In this document: piece by piece, positions 1 through 6,974 of the stretch
How positions within the stretch are numbered: the first letter of the stretch is position 1
How the letters are laid out: the number at the start of each line of letters is the position of its first letter
Source of the DNA: Flavobacteriaceae bacterium
GTDB taxonomy: Bacteria > Bacteroidota > Bacteroidia > Flavobacteriales > Flavobacteriaceae
NCBI GenBank assembly: GCA_018608735.1
Contig: JABAYZ010000008.1
Coordinates: 1-14,846 of the forward strand
Reading direction: 5' to 3'
DNA: 14,846 nt
Translations under genes and position numbers: made by a program
The notes under the pieces: model-generated
What the model saw: the letters and a program-made list of their open reading frames with translations, nothing else
The model's database searches: none
What the model was told of the DNA's origin: nothing

Positions 1-458
1 CCGTCATTGAGTGCTTTATTAATGTTTGAAATATCGCTCATTTTAACCTGTCGATTTACATTCTCACCAGCAGCACGCCAGGTTCTTTCAATACTGATAG
101 ACCCCGCATAAGCAAATACTTTTGGAAGAAATCCAGATTTCATGGTTTCTTTAGCCGCAACAAAATACACATTCAATTTGGGGTTCCATAAATAACCAAC
201 ATTTTTAATATTGTCATCACGTCCGCTAAGGGCTGCATTAAAGACATGAAACATCGCCATGACATCCGCAAAATACGTTTGATGGTTGGAAATAAACAAG
301 ACGTTATTTTCTGGTAAATTTCTTAAAATTTCAGAGCCTTCTATCTGAAGTTCATTAAATCCTCTATAGCGACGGTGGCTTAAGACCCCTGCAATACGGA
401 TGATCCATTTTTTAAAGAATAAAAATTGACCGAATATGTTTTTCTTGAAAATACCCAT
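1..458 (-). CDS. PlsC-like 1-acyl-glycerol-3-phosphate acyltransferase, 3' end outside window
   Basis: Reading the minus strand from the ATG at 458-456 gives 152 open codons up to the window edge, so the C-terminal part is missing. The start is MGIFKKNIFGQ. A motif FISNHQTYFADV lies about one third along the visible part and resembles block I of the lysophospholipid acyltransferase family, which transfers an acyl chain to lysophosphatidate at the membrane. It is followed by a block II-like GSISIERTWR, whose Arg normally helps bind the glycerol phosphate. The usual EGTR block III would lie beyond the edge. The His-to-Asp spacing is HX5D rather than the common HX4D. The gene begins 37 nt after the NUDIX gene on the same strand, so the two are probably co-transcribed. 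The family is fairly sure; the exact acyl acceptor is not. Confidence 0.8.
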   Translation of the reverse strand, partial: MGIFKKNIFGQFLFFKKWIIRIAGVLSHRRYRGFNELQIEGSEILRNLPENNVLFISNHQTYFADVMAMFHVFNAALSGRDDNIKNVGYLWNPKLNVYFVAAKETMKSGFLPKVFAYAGSISIERTWRAAGENVNRQVKMSDISNINKALND

Positions 459-495
459 TAAGATTTAGAAAAAATTAGACTTTTGCAAACCTAAG

Positions 496-1143
496 CTATT
501 TTTTTAAAATTTGATTTAACATTGATTTAATTTCTATCATCATCATAGCAGTCGCTCCCCAAACAATACGATTATTGAGTTTAAAAGCCGGCACTTCATA
601 AGCAGTCCCATCTGCAGCTGAGATTTCAGATTCAACCTCAAACTTGTCATTCATAAAATCCGACAAAGACACTTCCAAGACCGCATCCACTTCCGAGGGC
701 TGAAGTATGAACGTCAAGGGCGTGCGTGCAATCCCCAAAAAAGGAGACACCAAAAAATTACTAGGTGGTATATAAATAGACGTCAGTTCTCGCAGAACTG
801 TAATCTTATCCGAAGAAATCCCTATCTCTTCCCAAGTTTCTCGTAAAGCCGTTGCTTCCTTAGAAACATCTTCAGGTTCAGGTTTACCTCCAGGAAATCC
901 AACTTGAGCAGAATGCACTCCTTTATATGATTTTCGTAAGATTAAAACCATCAAGGTTTCGCCTTCAATACTGGGGTAAAACAAGGCCAAAACAGCCGCA
1001 GGTTTTGCGGATTTCCGCTCTTCTTTAAAACGTTCCAACAATTGTTCCCGAAAAGGAGGCGCCATTTTTAACTGCGTATTTATTCCTGGTAAACGAAGTG
1101 TATTTATTTCTGAAATCGTTTTTTCAAATGCCTTAAATCTCAT
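496..1143 (-). CDS. NUDIX hydrolase, CoA pyrophosphatase (NudL-like) family
   Basis: The 215-residue protein carries the two signatures of CoA-cleaving NUDIX enzymes. A NuCoA-type stretch at about residues 67-86 reads LILRKSYKGVHSAQVGFPGG. It runs into the NUDIX box at about 85-109, ending TALRETWEEIGI, where R101, E102, E105 and E106 match the metal-binding REUXEE core. The spacing between the first Gly and the REUXEE core is one residue longer than the textbook NUDIX box. The known family reaction is hydrolysis of CoA or acyl-CoA to 3',5'-ADP and (acyl-)phosphopantetheine in the cytoplasm, needing Mg or Mn. Length fits the family. It lies upstream of the acyltransferase, which links CoA-ester turnover and lipid acylation by context only. 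It diverges from the cyclophilin gene across just 31 nt. Confidence 0.88.
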   Translation of the reverse strand: MRFKAFEKTISEINTLRLPGINTQLKMAPPFREQLLERFKEERKSAKPAAVLALFYPSIEGETLMVLILRKSYKGVHSAQVGFPGGKPEPEDVSKEATALRETWEEIGISSDKITVLRELTSIYIPPSNFLVSPFLGIARTPLTFILQPSEVDAVLEVSLSDFMNDKFEVESEISAADGTAYEVPAFKLNNRIVWGATAMMMIEIKSMLNQILKK

Positions 1144-1174
1144 ATCTTACAATTCAATAAATCAGCTACAACCT

Positions 1175-1864
1175 ATGCGAATTTTTATATTTTTATTATT
1201 AAGCTGTGTTTTGTTGAGTTGTGAAGGTAAGAAAACAAAAACAATCACGCCCCAAAAAAGCGCCCCTACTTCCATCACAAAAGAAGTAATTCCTAAAAAA
1301 AAAGAACCTAATTTTCTACTAAGTGATGCAAATGTTATGGCATATTTCTTGGAATATGATAAAGCGCACAAAGAAAATACGGTGAGAATCACTACCGACT
1401 TTGGAACCATTGACATTTTATTGTTTGAAGCGACTAAATTCCACCGTTCAAATTTCATTTATCTTGTGAAAAAACAGTATTTTGATAATACTCAATTTTA
1501 CAGAGTAATTCAAAATTTCGTCATTCAGGGCGGAAATAGCGATGACCGAGAAACCTCACTAAAGCGACGAAAGATCGGGAAGTACTTACTTCCAAATGAC
1601 CACGATAAAGGATTTAAACACGAGCGTGGCATGGTGAGTATGCCGAGTAAAAATGTAGATAACCCTTATAAAAAAGCGTCCCCTTTTGAGTTTTTTATTG
1701 TGCAACAACAAGGCGGCGCGCATCATTTAGATGGTGATTACACTATTTTTGGAAACGTAATTCGCGGCATGGAGGTCGTTGATAAAATCGCTGCCGTTCC
1801 CACCGATGCCTCCGATTGGCCACTTCAAAATGTATTCATTCGAAAAATTGAAATTTTAAAATAA
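1175..1864 (+). CDS. Cyclophilin-type peptidyl-prolyl cis-trans isomerase, lipoprotein
   Basis: The 229-residue product starts with a short signal peptide ending in the lipobox LLSC, with the lipidated Cys at position 16, so it should be anchored in the cell envelope. A Lys/Thr-rich linker follows, then a cyclophilin domain from about residue 68 to the C-terminus. The catalytic Arg motif is visible as FYRVIQNFVIQGG (Arg at 110), followed by ERGMVSMP, a FFIVQQ stretch near 173-178 and LDGDYTIFGNVIRGMEVVD. The family isomerises X-Pro bonds to help proteins fold. Between QGG and ERG there is a long charged loop containing LKRRKIGKYLLPNDHDKG. The position of the usual active-site Trp is taken by the HLDGDY segment, as in many bacterial cyclophilins. 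The M3 peptidase gene follows 78 nt later with no terminator between them, so the two may share a transcript. Confidence 0.9.
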   Translation: MRIFIFLLLSCVLLSCEGKKTKTITPQKSAPTSITKEVIPKKKEPNFLLSDANVMAYFLEYDKAHKENTVRITTDFGTIDILLFEATKFHRSNFIYLVKKQYFDNTQFYRVIQNFVIQGGNSDDRETSLKRRKIGKYLLPNDHDKGFKHERGMVSMPSKNVDNPYKKASPFEFFIVQQQGGAHHLDGDYTIFGNVIRGMEVVDKIAAVPTDASDWPLQNVFIRKIEILK

Positions 1865-1942
1865 TTCTGAATTCATAAGCGATATAATTTAATTTAAGTA
1901 AATTGTGAACATCACATTTAAAACCCTTAAAAACCTTACACT

Positions 1943-4081
1943 ATGAAACTTAGAGTATCAAATTTTTATATCAATGTTTTTTGCTTAGGTATAATAACCC
2001 TAATTATGAGTTGTAAAGAAGACGTGAAAACACAATCTGAAAATGTATTGTTACAAGAATGGAAAGGCCCCTATGGCGGCGTTCCTGCTTTTGATAAAAT
2101 GACAGTGAATGACATTCAAGAAGCTGTCGAAACGGGCATGGAACTCAACCTATCTGAGATCGAAGCCATTGCAAATTCAACAGAGACAGCTACTTTTGAA
2201 AACACCATCGCAGCGATGGAACGTTCGGGGGCAGAATTGGATCGTGTGTTTTCTTATTATGGAATCATGAGTTCCAATATGTCCACTCCAGAATTCAGAG
2301 AAAAACAAGCCATACTAGCACCAAAATTATCTGAGTTTTCTTCTAAAATATATCAGAACAAAGCCCTTTTTAATCGGATAAAAACCGTTTATGAAGCCTC
2401 TTTACTAACGCCTTTGGATGCCGACCAACAACGTGTTGTCGAACTTACTTATAATCGTTTTGCGATGCGTGGTGCCGAATTAAATCCAGAACAAAAAGCG
2501 CGTTATGCGGCCATCGACAAAGAATTGTCAACGCTTTACAATACCTTTTCAGACAACGTACTTCACGATGAAGAAAATTATGTTACCTATTTAAATGAGG
2601 ATCAATTGGATGGGCTTTCTGATGGGTTTATCAAATCTGCTGCTGCCATTGCTACCGAAAAAGGAAAAGAAGGCCGTTATGCCATTACCAACACCCGTTC
2701 GTCAATGGATCCATTTCTCACCTATTCTACAAACAGAGATTTAAGAAAACAAGTCTGGACCAATTATTATTCGCGTGGCGATAACGGCGATGATTACGAT
2801 AATAACGAGAGCATTGCTCAGATTTTGAAATTACGCCGGGAGCGAGTAGAATTATTAGGACATAAAAATTATGCCGAATGGCGGTTGCAAGATCGCATGG
2901 CAAAAACTCCCGAAAATGCTTTGGCATTGATGGAAGCCGTTTGGCCTGCGGCCATTGCCCGTGTCCATGAAGAAGTGGCGGACATGCAAGCCGTGGCGAA
3001 TGCGAGTGGCAAAAAAATTACAATCGAACCTTGGGATTACCGTTTCTATGCCGAAAAAGTTCGGGTTGCCAAATACGATTTAAACAGTGATGAAGTCAAA
3101 CAATACCTTCAACTCGACAAATTAAGAGATGCGATGTTTTATGTGGCAGGACGTTTGTTTAATTACAACTTTATGCCCGTTCCCGAAGGCAGTGTCCCCG
3201 TTTTTCAAGAAGACGTCAAGGTTTGGGAAGTGACGGATAAAGATTCTGGGGTCCATATTGGACTTTGGTATTTAGATCCCTATGCCCGTCAAGGCAAACG
3301 TTCTGGAGCTTGGGCAACCACCTACCGCAGTCATACCACTTTTGACGGCAAAAAAACAGTGTTAGCGTCTAACAATTCCAACTTTGTTAAACCCGCAGAA
3401 GGCGAAGCTTTGCTCGTCTCTTGGGACGATGCGACCACCTTTTTTCATGAATTTGGACATGCTTTGCACTTCTTTTCATCAAAAGTCAAATACCCAACCC
3501 TCAACGGAGGCGTGAGAGATTACACCGAATTTCAATCGCAATTGTTAGAACGTTGGCTGTCCACAGACGAAGTGATCAATCAGTTTTTGGTGCATCATGA
3601 AACAGGGGCTGTGATTCCACAAGAACTCGTTGCGAAAATCAAAAAAGCAGCGACCTTTAACCAAGGCTTTGGAACCACCGAATATTTAGCCTCTGCCTTG
3701 ATGGACATGAAACTGCACCTTGCTGACCCCGAAAACATTGATATTGATGCCTTTGAAAGAGAAACTTTAGCAGAGCTAAAAATGCCCACAGAACTTCCAA
3801 TGCGTCACCGCACGCCTCATTTTGGACATGTGTTTTCTGGAGAAGGTTATGCCACGGCTTACTATGGTTATATGTGGGCAGATGTACTGACAGCCGATGC
3901 TGCAGAAGCCTTTCAAGACGCCCCAGGCGGGTTTTACGACAAAGACCTCGCCCAGCGTTTGGTGAAGTATTTATTTGAACCCCGAAACTCAATAGACCCC
4001 GCAGAAGCCTACAGATTGTTTAGAGGCCGAGATGCTCAAAAAGAAGCTTTGATGCGCGACCGTGGTTTTCCGGTGAATTAA
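1943..4081 (+). CDS. dcp: M3-family zinc metallopeptidase (peptidyl-dipeptidase Dcp-like), lipoprotein
   Basis: The product has 712 residues, close to the roughly 680 of E. coli Dcp plus an N-terminal signal. The signal ends ITLIMSC with a lipobox Cys at position 24, followed by KED, so the enzyme is probably an envelope lipoprotein. The zinc site HEFGH lies at residues 502-506, and the third ligand is probably E529 in YTEFQSQ. Near the C-terminus HVFSGEGYATAYYGYMWAD carries the His and Tyr residues that bind substrate in M3 peptidases. The family removes C-terminal dipeptides from, or cleaves, short peptides. The cyclophilin gene lies upstream and a strong terminator directly downstream. Oligopeptidase A-like specificity cannot be excluded, but the YATAYYGYMW pattern and the lipoprotein form favour the Dcp group. 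Confidence 0.92.
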   Translation: MKLRVSNFYINVFCLGIITLIMSCKEDVKTQSENVLLQEWKGPYGGVPAFDKMTVNDIQEAVETGMELNLSEIEAIANSTETATFENTIAAMERSGAELDRVFSYYGIMSSNMSTPEFREKQAILAPKLSEFSSKIYQNKALFNRIKTVYEASLLTPLDADQQRVVELTYNRFAMRGAELNPEQKARYAAIDKELSTLYNTFSDNVLHDEENYVTYLNEDQLDGLSDGFIKSAAAIATEKGKEGRYAITNTRSSMDPFLTYSTNRDLRKQVWTNYYSRGDNGDDYDNNESIAQILKLRRERVELLGHKNYAEWRLQDRMAKTPENALALMEAVWPAAIARVHEEVADMQAVANASGKKITIEPWDYRFYAEKVRVAKYDLNSDEVKQYLQLDKLRDAMFYVAGRLFNYNFMPVPEGSVPVFQEDVKVWEVTDKDSGVHIGLWYLDPYARQGKRSGAWATTYRSHTTFDGKKTVLASNNSNFVKPAEGEALLVSWDDATTFFHEFGHALHFFSSKVKYPTLNGGVRDYTEFQSQLLERWLSTDEVINQFLVHHETGAVIPQELVAKIKKAATFNQGFGTTEYLASALMDMKLHLADPENIDIDAFERETLAELKMPTELPMRHRTPHFGHVFSGEGYATAYYGYMWADVLTADAAEAFQDAPGGFYDKDLAQRLVKYLFEPRNSIDPAEAYRLFRGRDAQKEALMRDRGFPVN

Positions 4082-4100
4082 AAAAATAATATTATTTGAT

Positions 4101-4130
4101 AAAGCCTATTCGATTGAATAGGCTTTTTTT
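4101..4130 (+). terminator. Rho-independent terminator of the M3 peptidase gene
   Basis: A perfect 11-bp stem (AAAGCCTATTC at 4101-4111 pairing with GAATAGGCTTT at 4116-4126) closes a 4-nt GATT loop, and the T run continues to 4130. It begins 20 nt after the peptidase stop codon. The A run at its left side means it could also work for transcripts on the minus strand. Confidence 0.92.
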
Positions 4131-4239
4131 GTGCCATTAAAAGTCCCCTTTAGTTACAAAAAAAGTTTTGTTATTTATTTGTTTTAAAATACAAGTAATA
4201 CATTGTCAACTGGTTATACGTTATTTGATACCTATTTAA

Positions 4240-4270
4240 TTGGGAGTTTAAATAATTTATTTTAATTTTG
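4240..4270 (+). promoter_or_regulatory. Candidate Bacteroidota promoter
   Basis: TAATTTTG at 4263-4270 fits the TAnnTTTG -7 consensus of Bacteroidota. A TTG at 4240-4242 lies 20 nt upstream, in the expected -33 range. If used, it would give a leader of about 240 nt before the lipoprotein gene at 4518. In AT-rich DNA such a match can arise by chance. Confidence 0.35.
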
Positions 4271-4273
4271 AGC

Positions 4274-4390
4274 ATGATTATGACCCCATGTCTAAATCTT
4301 AGTAAGCAGCTTAACCGAAGTTTTAGATATTATTTTAGTGAGAATAGGGAAATGACATGCTTAAACATGTCCCAATTTGAAGGATTTTAA
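4274..4390 (+). CDS. Possible 38-codon small ORF, doubtful
   Basis: An ATG at 4274 (with a second in-frame ATG at 4280) opens a reading frame that ends at TAA 4388-4390. The product would start MIMTPCLNLSKQLNRSF and end NMSQFEGF. It lies immediately after the promoter-like boxes, and the first ATG may even fall before the transcription start. No family was recognised, the composition is not distinctive, and there is no ribosome binding site. It could equally be a chance ORF in the leader of the next gene. Confidence 0.15.
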   Translation: MIMTPCLNLSKQLNRSFRYYFSENREMTCLNMSQFEGF

Positions 4391-4517
4391 CGACAAGATT
4401 CTTTGAAGTATTAATTAAAATGATCTAATGATTAAAAAAAGTGAACATATATAAACGAAATAAACGCAACTCTGCGGATATACTAGTTGTAAACCATAAT
4501 GACAAAAACGCTAAAAA

Positions 4518-5765
4518 ATGATAAAATTTAGATTAGTCTTTTTATTGCTAACACTGACTTTCATAATACAGACTTGTGAAGACTCTAATGACGAATTGAG
4601 TAATGACATAACTTTATCAATATCTGATTTCTCAATTAGCATAGATGAAAATCCAACTGCCAATTTATCTCTTGGAACTGTTAAAGCAACAACCAATCAA
4701 GGTAGTATTAGTTTTTCAATTACTGAACAAACACCAAACCTAGCAATAGATATAAATGAAACTACAGGAGAAATCACTGTATTAACCGAAAGTTTATTTG
4801 ATTATGAAACTAATGCAACGATAACGGGAATTGTAAGAGCTGAAAATTCAGGAATTTCTGAAACGGCAATCATAACAATTAACCTAAACGATATTAATGA
4901 GATTGTTGATGACTACAAATTATTAGCTGTTTCTAACCTTGGAGAGGTTTTTGAGATTGGAAATAATACAGGGGACATAGAAAACATAGGGCAGATTAAT
5001 CGAGAAAATAACAGTTCTATTCTTTCAACTAATAACCTAATATCTTCATCGGATAAAATTTATTCCATCGAATATTTATATAATCCAACTCCAACAAATA
5101 ATCTTTTAATTTATGATAGATATGAAGGAACTGGACAAATTATACCTTTAACTATACCTTCTACAATAAATGGGAACGAAAGAGGAATTATAGCTCTAGG
5201 TTGGAATGATAATAATTTGATAGGTGTACTAGCTGAAAATGTTTTGATAAGTAATTCAACAAAACACCTTATCAATATTAATCTTCAAGACAATTCAATT
5301 ACAGAATTGGGTATTACTTTTAATGAGGATGCAGTTACCTCTATGATAAAAATTAACTCAAAATTATATATTTCAACTTGGGGAGAAGGTTTTTTAGAGA
5401 TTGATTTAACTAATAAATCAGTTAACAATATAAATTCTATCATTGGAAGTCGACTAGCTCAAATAAATGAATCAGAACTTGCAATAATGCAATATGTACC
5501 AGGCTTTAATAGTGGAGCTAAACCAGCAAGAATAGACCTATCAAATCAAACTGTTTCTAATAATTCAGACAATGAAATATACGGACTTGTAACATTATTT
5601 GGAAACTCTATTTTTAAAAATCAAATTTATTTAAATTTAGTCAATACAAGCAATTTATATTTTGGGATTTTGAAAACTAACTTTGAAACTAATAAAAGTT
5701 CAATTATAGAGATTAATTCAACAAGCGTAGACCGAAATTTAATAATTTTAAATACAACAAATTAG
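4518..5765 (+). CDS. Cadherin-domain lipoprotein with a C-terminal propeller-like region, function unknown
   Basis: The 415-residue product begins with a hydrophobic signal segment that ends FIIQTC, giving a probable lipidated Cys at position 20. The Thr at -1 is unusual for a lipobox. The acidic run EDSNDE after the Cys resembles the export tags of surface lipoproteins in Bacteroidota. Residues about 33-128 form a cadherin-type repeat, seen in IDINETTGEITVL, LFDYET and ITINLNDINE. Cadherin repeats are calcium-dependent adhesion modules in other proteins. From about 132 to the end the chain is Asn/Ile-rich with short beta-strand-like repeats (for example LGEVFEIGNNTGDIENIGQI), which suggests a beta-propeller, but this is inference. 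Its codons are much richer in A/T than those of the flanking genes, and it stands alone between a terminator and a REP-like element, which hints at acquired DNA. Confidence 0.75.
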   Translation: MIKFRLVFLLLTLTFIIQTCEDSNDELSNDITLSISDFSISIDENPTANLSLGTVKATTNQGSISFSITEQTPNLAIDINETTGEITVLTESLFDYETNATITGIVRAENSGISETAIITINLNDINEIVDDYKLLAVSNLGEVFEIGNNTGDIENIGQINRENNSSILSTNNLISSSDKIYSIEYLYNPTPTNNLLIYDRYEGTGQIIPLTIPSTINGNERGIIALGWNDNNLIGVLAENVLISNSTKHLININLQDNSITELGITFNEDAVTSMIKINSKLYISTWGEGFLEIDLTNKSVNNINSIIGSRLAQINESELAIMQYVPGFNSGAKPARIDLSNQTVSNNSDNEIYGLVTLFGNSIFKNQIYLNLVNTSNLYFGILKTNFETNKSSIIEINSTSVDRNLIILNTTN

Positions 5766-5775
5766 AAATTACACC

Positions 5776-5884
5776 GCTAGCGCGAGCGTCCCGCTCGTGA
5801 CAGCAAGAAGTAAGAAGAAAAAAATGAGTAGAAATATAATACGAGTGTATAGTTTAACGGCACAAGCGGGACGCTTGCGCCAGC
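5776..5884. repeat. REP/BIME-like pair of GC-rich hairpins in inverted orientation
   Basis: Two 24-nt arms, 5776-5799 and 5861-5884, are inverted repeats of each other with three differences, separated by 61 nt of AT-rich DNA. Each arm is itself a small hairpin. The left is CGAGCG-TCC-CGCTCG (5783-5797) and the right is CAAGCG-GGA-CGCTTG (5863-5877). A G-C pair in the left stem is matched by an A-T pair at the same place in the right stem, so pairing is kept although bases changed. This is the layout of bacterial interspersed mosaic elements built from REP sequences, which are moved by RAYT transposases. No transposase lies in the window. It sits 10 nt after the stop of the lipoprotein gene and may also act as its terminator or as a 3' end stabiliser. 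Confidence 0.75.
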
Positions 5885-5916
5885 AGGGGTTCCGATATCT
5901 GTCTGATGATGCACAA

Positions 5917-5948
5917 TTCACCTAAAGGTGAACCCAAATTGCGTTGGG
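5917..5948. repeat. Two adjacent small hairpins
   Basis: TTCACC (5917-5922) pairs with GGTGAA (5927-5932) across a TAAA loop. Directly after it CCCAA (5933-5937) pairs with TTGGG (5944-5948) across ATTGCG. The two stems abut with no gap. They lie 33 nt right of the REP-like pair and may be part of the same inserted element. Stems of 6 and 5 bp are weak evidence on their own. Confidence 0.4.
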
Positions 5949-6008
5949 CATAGGAGTTAGCACAACAACAGAAATCCCAACAAGCGTCAGGATTTATAAG
6001 CTTGCATT

Positions 6009-6152
6009 CTAATTTATTACAGATTCAAATTTCAGTCCCTTATATACAGAGATTTTCAAGGCTTTCGAATAATTCAAAAGGAAACTTATAGTTTCTGGTT
6101 TTGGGTTTAATGTATTAGAATTAAGGAGGTTTTTAGTGTAAAGTTTTGCCAT
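6009..6152 (-). CDS. Small ORF, 47 residues, function unknown
   Basis: The minus strand reads from ATG (6152-6150) to TAG (6011-6009) and gives 47 residues: MAKLYTKNLLNSNTL, then NPKPETISFLLNYSKAL, then KISVYKGLKFESVIN. There is an in-frame stop shortly upstream, so this is the natural start. The middle looks like a short amphipathic helix preceded by a KPxPETI cap, and the composition (few Cys/Trp, balanced K/E) looks like a real protein. My recollection, which I cannot verify here, is that tiny proteins with a 'PKPETI-FLLNYSKAL' core recur in Flavobacteriaceae. The ECF sigma gene ends 66 nt upstream on the same strand with no clear terminator between, so the two may be transcribed together. 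No function is proposed. Confidence 0.55.
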   Translation of the reverse strand: MAKLYTKNLLNSNTLNPKPETISFLLNYSKALKISVYKGLKFESVIN

Positions 6153-6218
6153 CAGCCTGTCATTGTTAGTTAGTTAATAATTCTAACGGCAAAAAACTTA
6201 CTTTATTTTATCGAGCTC

Positions 6219-6803
6219 TTAATTTGTTAAAACAATATTGTGGGTTTCAATTAATTTCCGAAGATTAATCAATGCATAACGCATTCGACCCAAGGCGGTA
6301 TTGATGCTCACCCCCGTATTTTCAGAAATTTCTTTGAAACTCATATCGTTATACATGCGCATCACAAGAACGGTTTTTTGCTCTTCTGGCAATTCTTCCA
6401 CCAATGCTCTGAGGTCTTCAACAATTTGAGATTGTACCAATTCGCCTTCGGCATTTAGAGCACCATCGCTCAACACTGAAAAAATATCAAAATCGCCGCT
6501 ATTATTAAACTTTGGCATGCGATTATTTTTTCTAAAATGATCGATAACTAGGTTATGCGCAATGCGCATCACCCACGGCAAAAACTTTCCTTCTTCATTA
6601 TACTTTCCACGTTTAAGCGTACGAATAACTTTGATGAAAGTATCTTGAAAAACATCTTCGGTGACATCGCGGTCATAAACCTTGGAATATATAAAACTGT
6701 AGAGGCGTTGTTGGTGGCGATTGATGAGAACAGATAATGATTGCTCATTGCCGTTAATATAATCACACACGAGGATAGCATCGCTAATAGGTTTAGATTT
6801 CAT
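6219..6803 (-). CDS. ECF-type RNA polymerase sigma factor
   Basis: The 194-residue protein has both domains of an extracytoplasmic-function sigma-70 factor. Region 2 at about residues 24-95 includes RLYSFIYSKVYDRDVTEDVF, QDTFIKVI and the WVMRIAHNLVIDHFRKNNR core-binding and -10 melting segment. Region 4 at about 131-186 carries LPEEQKTVLVMRMYNDMSF and the helix-turn-helix EISENTGVSINTALGRMRYA that contacts the -35 box. Regions 1 and 3 are absent, as expected. No anti-sigma factor gene is adjacent, so how its activity is controlled is not evident here. It diverges from uvrA. The start ATG at 6803 lies 17 nt from a perfect palindrome in its leader, and a -7-like box lies about 95 nt upstream. 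Confidence 0.93.
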   Translation of the reverse strand: MKSKPISDAILVCDYINGNEQSLSVLINRHQQRLYSFIYSKVYDRDVTEDVFQDTFIKVIRTLKRGKYNEEGKFLPWVMRIAHNLVIDHFRKNNRMPKFNNSGDFDIFSVLSDGALNAEGELVQSQIVEDLRALVEELPEEQKTVLVMRMYNDMSFKEISENTGVSINTALGRMRYALINLRKLIETHNIVLTN

Positions 6804-6820
6804 AACATTACTTTAATTTG

Positions 6821-6840
6821 GTACACAATAGCATGTGTAC
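6821..6840. promoter_or_regulatory. Perfect 7-bp inverted repeat in the sigma-gene leader
   Basis: GTACACA (6821-6827), six spacer bases, TGTGTAC (6834-6840). It lies 17 nt before the start codon of the sigma gene and inside the leader predicted from the upstream promoter box. It could be an operator for a dimeric regulator, or an RNA hairpin near the ribosome entry site. Neither is shown by the sequence alone. Confidence 0.45.
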
Positions 6841-6898
6841 GGGGTTAAAAAATAAAAAGTAGTGTTATTCTATAAGCGTTTTTTTTAATTATCTAGTT

Positions 6899-6931
6899 CA
6901 AATATAACAACAATCTATTAAATATTACAAA
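6899..6931 (-). promoter_or_regulatory. Candidate promoter of the ECF sigma gene
   Basis: On the minus strand TATATTTG (6906-6899) fits the -7 consensus TAnnTTTG, and TTTG (6931-6928) lies 21 nt upstream as a -33 box. Transcription would begin near 6893 and give a leader of about 90 nt that contains the palindrome at 6821-6840. Confidence 0.5.
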
Positions 6932-6974
6932 TTTATTTTAGTTTTTAATATTAAGAAGGCGAAGTTCAGTTCTA

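Larger units (their letters stand above)
4131..4517. other. 387-nt gene-poor, AT-rich intergenic stretch
   Basis: No convincing gene was found on either strand. What can be seen is a promoter-like pair of boxes at 4240-4270, a 38-codon ORF at 4274-4390 of doubtful status, and a small inverted repeat (GACATG at 4354-4359, CATGTC at 4366-4371, 6-nt loop). The last 80 nt before the next gene contain no clear Shine-Dalgarno sequence. The stretch separates the well-terminated housekeeping gene on the left from the AT-rich lipoprotein gene on the right and may be a junction of accessory DNA. Confidence 0.6.

Noticed and set aside
3657..3992. Long open frame on the opposite strand of the M3 peptidase gene.
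   Set aside because: It runs antisense through the strongly conserved catalytic and C-terminal part of the peptidase, and its product has no family features, so it is a shadow frame.
4354..4371. Inverted repeat GACATG-N6-CATGTC, considered as an operator or att site.
   Set aside because: Only 6 bp per arm, no T run, no partner repeat and no regulator or integrase gene nearby.
5852..5949. GTTTAAC (5852-5858) and GTTGGGC (5943-5949) fit the outer core boxes of an integron attC site.
   Set aside because: The inner boxes do not pair convincingly, the core strings are short and common in AT-rich DNA, and no integron integrase is present.
6123..6130. AAGGAGGT on the plus strand, a perfect Shine-Dalgarno string.
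   Set aside because: The only nearby start, GTG at 6136, is followed at once by TAA, and the string lies inside the small minus-strand ORF. Bacteroidota seldom use such sites.
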